This document shows positions 61,701 through 64,000 of a DNA stretch of 64,000 nucleotides, one piece after another. The stretch is taken from contig NW_023998434.1 in the NCBI RefSeq assembly GCF_014805625.2, forward strand, positions 524,576 through 588,575. Direction: 5' to 3'. Both the position numbers and the translations under genes were made by a program. This DNA comes from Glossina fuscipes. Its lineage: Eukaryota > Arthropoda > Insecta > Diptera > Glossinidae. Every line of letters begins with the position of its first letter. The first letter of the stretch is position 1. The notes beneath the pieces are model-generated. The model ran no database searches, was not told the origin of the DNA, and saw only the letters and a list, made by a program, of their open reading frames with translations.

Positions 61701-64000
61701 ATTTTCAATAGCGTTCGTCCTTGTGCTAAAAGACGTGAATGCCTGAAATTTCGTCAATATAACTCAAAAATTGCGACCTGCAGGTTGAATATACGATAAC
61801 TAAGCAGGCAAATGAACTGACGGACAGACAGACAGACAGGCAAGCAGAAACTCTTAGGATAGATTCGCTAAACGATTCAAAGTCATACTCTAAACCAAGT
61901 TAAAATTGTCCGTCCGTCCGTCTTATGCCTGTCGACGTATTCTTTGGTCTTCGAACAACAGATCGCAATTTTTAAGATATTTTAACAAAATATTTTATAG
62001 AAATATCAAATGAATGTGAAAAATTTGAATCAGATGAGTTAATCCTTTCAACTCTTTCTCCTCGAATTGCTCACAAGAAAAAATCAACTCTGAGCTGCCA
62101 TGAATAATACGTGTTTGCCTGGAAACAAGCTATCATTTCATGACGAAAGCAAATGAAGTATCGTTTGTACAAGATGCAATGTTCAGCCATGTCCGACCAT
62201 GATGACCTTACTCATCCTATTTATCATTTTAAACTGTTCACGATATCAAAATTTCACTGTTAGGCATATATGACTATTTTGCTTTTGTTGAGTAGTTATA
62301 ATTACTCTGTATGTAAGGGAAACCTTAAAGAAAATTCTGATTTAATTATAGTCGGCATTTTTTTTTTTTTTTTTTTTGAACAACAGGTCTTCAATCTCTT
62401 TGATGAAATATTTAACCAAGGGTGAAAATAATTTTTTAACTTAATTTTTTCTTTTTAATGGCGAAAAATAAAACTGACTAACTTGGGGTGTTTCGCTCTT
62501 CACACAGTTGTTATTACGTAATAGCTTACATAACTTTCTGGGACTTAATACGATTTGGTTTTAAGGATACAGACTGAATTTGACAATTTTTGCTGCATAA
62601 AATCCGCTACACTTTACGTTAATATATTACAGATGGTGGGACTTTTGGATATTGATTTAGTTTGTTGGGTAATAAATGTAAAATTGTTTTATGCTGTGCT
62701 GTGCACCTAGTTAAGGTGGGCGATGTAAAGTGATTGAAATTGTTGAATCTGTATGTAATTACGTGGTGAAATGTCGCAAGAGTTGCTTCGAAAATATTTT
62801 TCAGTTAGCATACGTCTTTATATCCATCACTGAAGGATGGAGATACGCTCACTTTGTTTCTTCCCCAAAAGAATGCTTCAGAGATCCTACTCTTGATCAG
62901 TGTGAAATTTTGAATTTATTTATAAGCCATGTCTGTCCGTCTATATGTCTGTGTGGTGTTGGTTGTTGGTCGCAAAAGTGAAGTTATCGACTTCAAATTT
63001 GGTAGAAACATTGCCAGTCTTCGCACGCGGATTGATATTGAAAACGGGCCAAATTGGTCAGAACAAAAGGCCGCAGTGGAGCATAGACTAAATGCAAATC
63101 TAATTATTTAGGTTGTTTTTCGCTTTGATTGCCTCAGTTATTAAATGCAAATCAGACAGACAGACTTTTTTCATGATTAAAGAGATCGCACGTAACATCA
63201 ATACGGACAAGTGAATCATCTATTTTTTAGGATATTAAAGTTTAATAGAGATTTGCATTGTAAACTTATGCATGGGCTTAAAAAACGATTATATGATTAT
63301 TATATAAATCAGGCAAAAAAATTATTCTTTTTTGCATATAAATCCATTAAATCAAAGTAGTTGTGTTCCAATGCACAACGTATTTGAGGTTTTTTTTTTT
63401 TCCTTTTTTTTTGCTTGTATCTAATACCTTGAAACATTTTGAAAAGCATTAATATCATTGGCATCAATAACATCGTCGTTATTTAGACGGAAAATCATTC
63501 ATTCTTTTCATAACCACAACACCATATGAATGCTATGTTATATGTTGCTTAATGACGATGATGACTCTGACTCTGACTCTGATTATGATAGTTATCGTGA
63601 TGATGATGATGATGATGATGATAATAATGATAATGGTGATAATAATAACGGGGGCAACGATGATGTTTTTTTGAAATGCTGACTCGGTATGCATTTCATA
63701 ACCCGCTTGGTTACTTTGTCTGAAACGTCACACCGTTTTATAGTGTTGCACATTGAGCTAATGCTTGGCTTATTGCTGTATAATTTTGCATTTGCCTTTA
63801 CTAAGTTTGCTTGTTTTTTGTTGTTTAATGTGGCAGTTGCTGCTGTTGCCATAGTTTCCTCATCAGTGTACCTTTTTTTTTTTTTTTTGTTTTGCTTTTT
63901 ACAAACTGTAAAGCAGGATGTTTTGTTTTGTTCGTTTTTTCTTTTAAATTTTTTTTTTTTTTTTTTTTGTTACTATATATTTGAACTCACCTCAAACAAG
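21007..64000 (-). CDS. Dhc98D: Axonemal dynein heavy chain, DNAH10 / Dhc98D type, C-terminal half (continues past right edge)
   Basis: Twenty-nine exons read from 64000 down to the TAA at 21007-21009 with unbroken phase: 63991-64000 (partial), 61332-61472, 61033-61269, 60660-60968, 60506-60598, 60120-60280, 58531-58855, 52796-52984, 52207-52306, 51911-52098, 51658-51835, 51438-51568, 51232-51374, 50906-51110, 50685-50844, 49750-50594, 48209-49669, 45613-45879, 44316-44517, 41453-41595, 40125-40277, 39874-40051, 39617-39748, 27793-28004, 25306-25446, 23902-24006, 21474-21575, 21262-21408, 21007-21153. They give 2267 residues, about half a ~4500-residue heavy chain. The end [13 protein letters not shown] and the FRVDR, GQGQEK and [15 protein letters not shown] blocks match the DNAH10 class (inner-arm I1/f alpha chain) as I remember it; the symbol is by analogy to Drosophila. 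It acts in cilia and sperm flagella, sliding doublet microtubules using ATP. Confidence 0.93.
21914..22300 (+). pseudogene. Decayed mariner-type transposase fragment
   Basis: A 116-codon open frame ends in a stretch resembling the N-terminal helix-turn-helix of mariner transposases: [20 protein letters not shown], then an [22 protein letters not shown] segment and KRKLE. In the family this region reads ..VDK..EEDRH.S...IA..L.I...TV..HL...GY.KKLD. After that the frame is lost and a shifted frame seems to carry on briefly (about 22230-22290). No catalytic D,D34D region is visible, so this is a dead fragment inside a dynein intron, on the strand opposite to dynein. Confidence 0.65.
22440..22720 (+). 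repeat. Interspersed repeat family A, copy 2
   Basis: Shared landmarks with the other copies: gggtgtactaagctagtgcgg, acatatgcaacacgcaga, cttttattacac, gtctgtctgtccatctg, aggtcgcaatttttgaat, tattttgatgaaat and aggacgaacagtattga. Confidence 0.8.
22985..23262. mobile_element. Possible short inverted-repeat element (MITE-like)
   Basis: The left side begins accgtatttttcggac. The reverse complement of the right side begins aactgtttttcagacta, then taaggacgcacttc. The shared core TTTTTC(G/A)GAC at both ends in inverted orientation, about 275 bases apart, suggests a degraded MITE. Similar 'tttttcggactataag' ends are known from DNA transposons in many animals. The ends are diverged and no target duplication is clear. 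Confidence 0.4.
24212..25030. mobile_element. TA-flanked DNA element with 20-bp inverted ends (pogo/Tc1-like MITE)
   Basis: The left end reads TA-CAGTCGAC-ACTTTTATAACA from 24212. The reverse complement of the right end (25030 backwards) reads TA-CAGTCGAC-TCCCCTATAACA. Sixteen of 20 end bases agree, eight outermost perfectly, and both are bordered by TA, as expected of Tc1/mariner/pogo insertions. The 819-base interior has no transposase and is largely built from tandem units (24428-24930), so it is a non-autonomous element. The CAGT start favours the pogo branch; that is inference. Confidence 0.75.
24428..24930 (+). repeat. Tandem units of about 80-120 bp inside the inverted-repeat element
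   Basis: Four to five degenerate units each contain gtaacgag.acggtagaat, agatag.aagag.gagag, (at)gtataaatatttttt, atatgttttctgtctctttc and tttaaccga. The 'ataaatatttttt' landmark occurs near 24553, 24672 and 24754 and, weakly, near 24866. Unit lengths vary, so the units have diverged or lost segments. Confidence 0.75.
25447..27792. other. Dynein intron (2.3 kb) rich in microsatellites
   Basis: No nested gene is seen. Tracts: (AGT)n about 25747-25832, AT run 26286-26320, A run 26399-26417, (GGCTTT)n about 26529-26556, AT run 26635-26665, GT run 26987-27014, (TGC/TTG)n 27085-27135, A runs 27247-27290, (CAG)n about 27486-27502, GA run 27560-27580 and opposing A and T runs 27730-27768. Confidence 0.65.
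30945..30971. repeat. Perfect 27-base palindrome
   Basis: Arms ttaactgaatttc and gaaattcagttaa are exact reverse complements around one central T. The stretch could form a 13-bp hairpin in RNA or a cruciform in DNA. It may be the remnant of inverted transposon ends; no role can be assigned. Confidence 0.85.
31689..31775 (+). repeat. GA-rich simple repeat at the assembly gap
   Basis: An almost pure purine run of ag/aaag steps leads directly into the N run. It probably caused the assembly break. Confidence 0.9.
31776..31875. other. Assembly gap of exactly 100 N
   Basis: The length of exactly 100 suggests a placeholder for a gap of unknown size within the giant dynein intron. Confidence 0.98.
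34735..35350 (+). repeat. Four-copy degenerate tandem array, about 140-168 bp units
   Basis: The landmark (ta)atatacgagagt.cgacgaagag occurs at 34750, 34911, 35079 and 35217 with one to several differences. Each is followed by acaggccgggcaaag-like, aggttaagtcaattatgg-like, ttcagatcacttatgccaa and gatgattagggatgaaagtatgt words in the same order. Copy spacings are 161, 168 and 138 bases. It is non-coding and resembles a small satellite or an internally duplicated transposon fragment. Confidence 0.85.
39617..41595 (-). other. Dhc98D: Dynein exons: start of the C-terminal domain
   Basis: Exons 41453-41595 ([36 protein letters not shown]), 40125-40277 ([21 protein letters not shown]), 39874-40051 ([21 protein letters not shown]) and 39617-39748 ([13 protein letters not shown]). 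All are conserved blocks after AAA6. The next exon is 11.6 kb away. Confidence 0.92.
40278..41452. other. Dynein intron (1.2 kb)
   Basis: No gene or named element is seen. It holds AC and A/G-rich tracts near its exon 5' side (about 40287-40400), a T run (40530-40547) and TATATA/ACATAC steps (40640-40690, 41190-41300). Confidence 0.6.
41735..42350 (-). repeat. Dispersed repeat family C, copy 2 (inverted relative to copy 1)
   Basis: The reverse complement matches 17000-17660 over its whole length with small gaps. Landmarks on the plus strand include catcgggtgcgg (42270), ggaatgtgatatatgatga (42210), gcgacctctatatcata (42100), cttttattcatt-like steps (41945) and gcatacttttgggctaaatt (41810). 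It has no open frame. Confidence 0.8.
42950..43215 (+). other. CG-richer patch ending in a donor-like GGTGAGT
   Basis: Within an AT-rich intron this patch contains repeated 'ggtgcgtttcgttgcg' and 'ggtgcgttttcg' words, then ctcggtgacgttgc, a taaataaata step, gcgttcgcagagagtgcgtg and finally aaaaggtgagtta (donor-like at about 43204). It has the look of a promoter plus an untranslated first exon on the plus strand, of either a nested gene or a transposon. No downstream exon was found. Confidence 0.3.
43505..43790 (+). repeat. Interspersed repeat family A, copy 3
   Basis: Landmarks: gtttgtgcggatgcctacagc, cctttcattataact, a gcctgtctgtctgtctgtcc step, ggccgcaatttgtgatatat, tttattgaaatatgatgc, acgtcttttagcc, aatggttcggatcagatcac and gcaaagtcgttatatta. 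Confidence 0.8.
44316..45879 (-). other. Dhc98D: Dynein exons: AAA6 module
   Basis: Exon 45613-45879 encodes [20 protein letters not shown], the [20 protein letters not shown] motif and GQGQEK. Exon 44316-44517 encodes [20 protein letters not shown] and [19 protein letters not shown]. These are hallmark blocks of AAA6 in axonemal heavy chains. AAA6 normally binds no nucleotide. Confidence 0.92.
44518..45612. other. Dynein intron (1.1 kb) with GT and AT microsatellites
   Basis: GT steps lie at 44759-44780 and 44880-44890, and AT runs at 44807-44834, 44860-44880 and 45423-45495. The latter includes an imperfect palindrome around tatagtt...aactata. No gene is seen. Confidence 0.65.
45880..48208. 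other. Dynein intron (2.3 kb) with triplet repeats
   Basis: AT runs 45936-45988, (AAT)n near 46340-46356, (GAT)n 47268-47312, (CAG)n 47459-47484 and GA run 47797-47827. The GAT tract creates a poly-Asp open frame that is not a gene. No exon with protein similarity is recognised. Confidence 0.65.
48209..49669 (-). other. Dhc98D: Dynein exon: AAA5 module
   Basis: A single 1461-base exon of 487 codons starts [17 protein letters not shown], the conserved opening of AAA5 after the stalk. It includes [14 protein letters not shown], the [19 protein letters not shown] stretch, [19 protein letters not shown], and a second coiled region ([18 protein letters not shown]). It ends with NAAEWKE before a GTACGG donor. 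Confidence 0.92.
49750..50844 (-). other. Dhc98D: Dynein exons: stalk coiled coil and microtubule-binding domain
   Basis: Exon 50685-50844 ([29 protein letters not shown]) leads into exon 49750-50594. The latter encodes the antiparallel stalk: CC1 rich in Glu/Lys heptads ([17 protein letters not shown]..) to about 50260, then the microtubule-binding domain with [18 protein letters not shown] and [13 protein letters not shown], then CC2 ([20 protein letters not shown]..) ending AQRRL. An AT microsatellite (50637-50660) sits in the 90-base intron between them. Confidence 0.92.
50906..52984 (-). other. Dhc98D: Dynein exons: AAA4 module
   Basis: Seven exons (52796-52984, 52207-52306, 51911-52098, 51658-51835, 51438-51568, 51232-51374, 50906-51110). 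Walker A is intact ([11 protein letters not shown]), followed by [12 protein letters not shown] and the AAA4 core [48 protein letters not shown] is the typical end of AAA4. Intron phases 1, 2 and 0 all restore codons. The acceptor at 52099 lacks a strong pyrimidine tract, and the donor of the last exon is taken as GTAACT so that FLEGNVL joins IPAEHREN. Confidence 0.92.
54190..54375 (+). pseudogene. Possible non-LTR reverse-transcriptase relic
   Basis: One frame gives a segment with [36 protein letters not shown] and an APILPV end. It resembles the jockey-clade block ..fN.sl..G.fP..WK.A.v.PIPK......RPIsllPv. The Trp and Arg of that block are lost and the frame stops at once, so if correct it is a heavily decayed fragment. 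The resemblance is short and by eye. Confidence 0.3.
56620..57190. other. GC-richer segment of unknown origin in a dynein intron
   Basis: Base composition is clearly richer in G and C than the flanks, with CG dinucleotides and a short potential hairpin (gggagcctccctgctccc near 57037). No protein similarity is recognised in either strand. It could be a fragment of a retroelement or an old insertion. Confidence 0.35.
58856..60119. other. Dynein intron (1.3 kb) with repeat family A
   Basis: Contains repeat A copy 4 (59030-59305, minus). The remainder shows no element or gene. Confidence 0.6.
59030..59305 (-). repeat. Interspersed repeat family A, copy 4
   Basis: The reverse complement carries gaatgtatgcaacacccaga, cttttattatacc, tgtctgtctgtccgtccg, gcattttttgagatattttga and gaaaatggttcgggtcggac, then the ttcccatatcac end. 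Confidence 0.8.
61580..61870 (-). repeat. Interspersed repeat family A, copy 5
   Basis: The reverse complement reads tctgtctgtctgtccgtcag, then caggtcgcaatttttgagtt, acgtcttttagcac, aggacgaacgctattg, aaaatggttcg and ttcccacattaagtc, matching the other copies in order. Confidence 0.75.
61885..62010 (+). repeat. Interspersed repeat family A, partial copy 6
   Basis: Landmarks gtccgtccgtccgtctt, cagatcgcaatttttaagat and attttaacaaaatattt follow copy 5 in the opposite orientation. The right half of the repeat is missing. Confidence 0.6.
62885..63130 (+). repeat. Interspersed repeat family B, copy 2 (diverged)
   Basis: Shared with copy 1: cttgatcag.....aaattttgaatt, a gtctgtccgtctat step, ggtcgcaaaagtgaag, gacttcaaattt, then a right part with cgggccaaattggtcaga. 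The 3' end seen in copy 1 is not present. Confidence 0.5.

Larger units (their letters stand above)
61473..63990. other. Dynein intron (2.5 kb) inside AAA2 with several repeats
   Basis: Repeat A copies 5 (minus) and 6 (plus) lie head to head at 61580-62010. A diverged repeat B copy is at 62885-63130, a T run at 62360-62377, a (GAT)n tract at about 63598-63630 and T runs near 63870 and 63950. No exon is recognised. Confidence 0.6.
61332..64000 (-). other. Dhc98D: Dynein exons: end of AAA2
   Basis: The last ten bases of the window (63991-64000) are the 3' end of an exon ending LFE, followed by a GTGAGT donor. The next exon (61332-61472) begins [21 protein letters not shown], the conserved C-terminal 'SPATVSR.GM' motif of AAA2, and continues [10 protein letters not shown]. 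The join LFE-VGN is in phase. All upstream parts (tail, linker, AAA1, most of AAA2) lie beyond 64000. Confidence 0.9.

Overview
The window looks like nuclear DNA from a higher fly (Brachycera, probably a calyptrate such as tsetse, stable fly or house fly; the species cannot be fixed from the sequence). The evidence is AT-rich, microsatellite-laden introns with GT..AG borders, a papilin gene with the same domain order and very similar N-terminal wording to Drosophila Ppn, and an axonemal dynein heavy chain whose C-terminus matches the DNAH10 / Dhc98D type. One 100-base run of N (31776-31875) marks an assembly gap.

Layout. 1-4240 holds no recognisable exon and is probably the 5' flank or first intron of papilin. 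4241-15513 (+) is papilin in 17 recognisable exons with unbroken splice phases: signal peptide, seven thrombospondin type-1 repeats with an ADAMTS-type Cys-rich/spacer region, an acidic and Ser/Thr-rich mucin-like region, 12 short 'GCCPD' papilin cassettes, 11 Kunitz domains, an antistasin-like plus WAP segment, three Ig domains and a C-terminal PLAC domain (2922 residues plus a missing start exon). 15514-19846 is its 3' end followed by an intergenic stretch with dispersed repeats. 19847-20819 (+) is a four-exon gene for an unrecognised 232-residue protein. 21007-64000 (-) is the 3' half of an axonemal dynein heavy chain (29 exons, 2267 residues, from the end of AAA2 to the stop). It runs off the right edge, so its tail and AAA1 lie beyond the window.

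The small gene and the dynein gene converge tail to tail with only 187 bases between stop codons. Papilin is an extracellular-matrix protein and the dynein an inner-arm motor for cilia or sperm flagella, so no shared pathway is implied; the neighbourhood is positional.

The dynein introns (up to 11.6 kb) carry most of the non-genic interest. They hold a TA-flanked element with inverted ends and internal tandem repeats (24212-25030), a mariner transposase relic, and a four-copy array of about 160-bp units (34735-35350). They also hold one copy of an inverted pair of a dispersed ~0.7-kb repeat (the other copy is at 17000-17660), a six-copy interspersed repeat family, and a possible non-LTR reverse-transcriptase relic. 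I did not see a convincing new biological system; the best candidates for novelty are the orphan four-exon gene and the undescribed repeat families.
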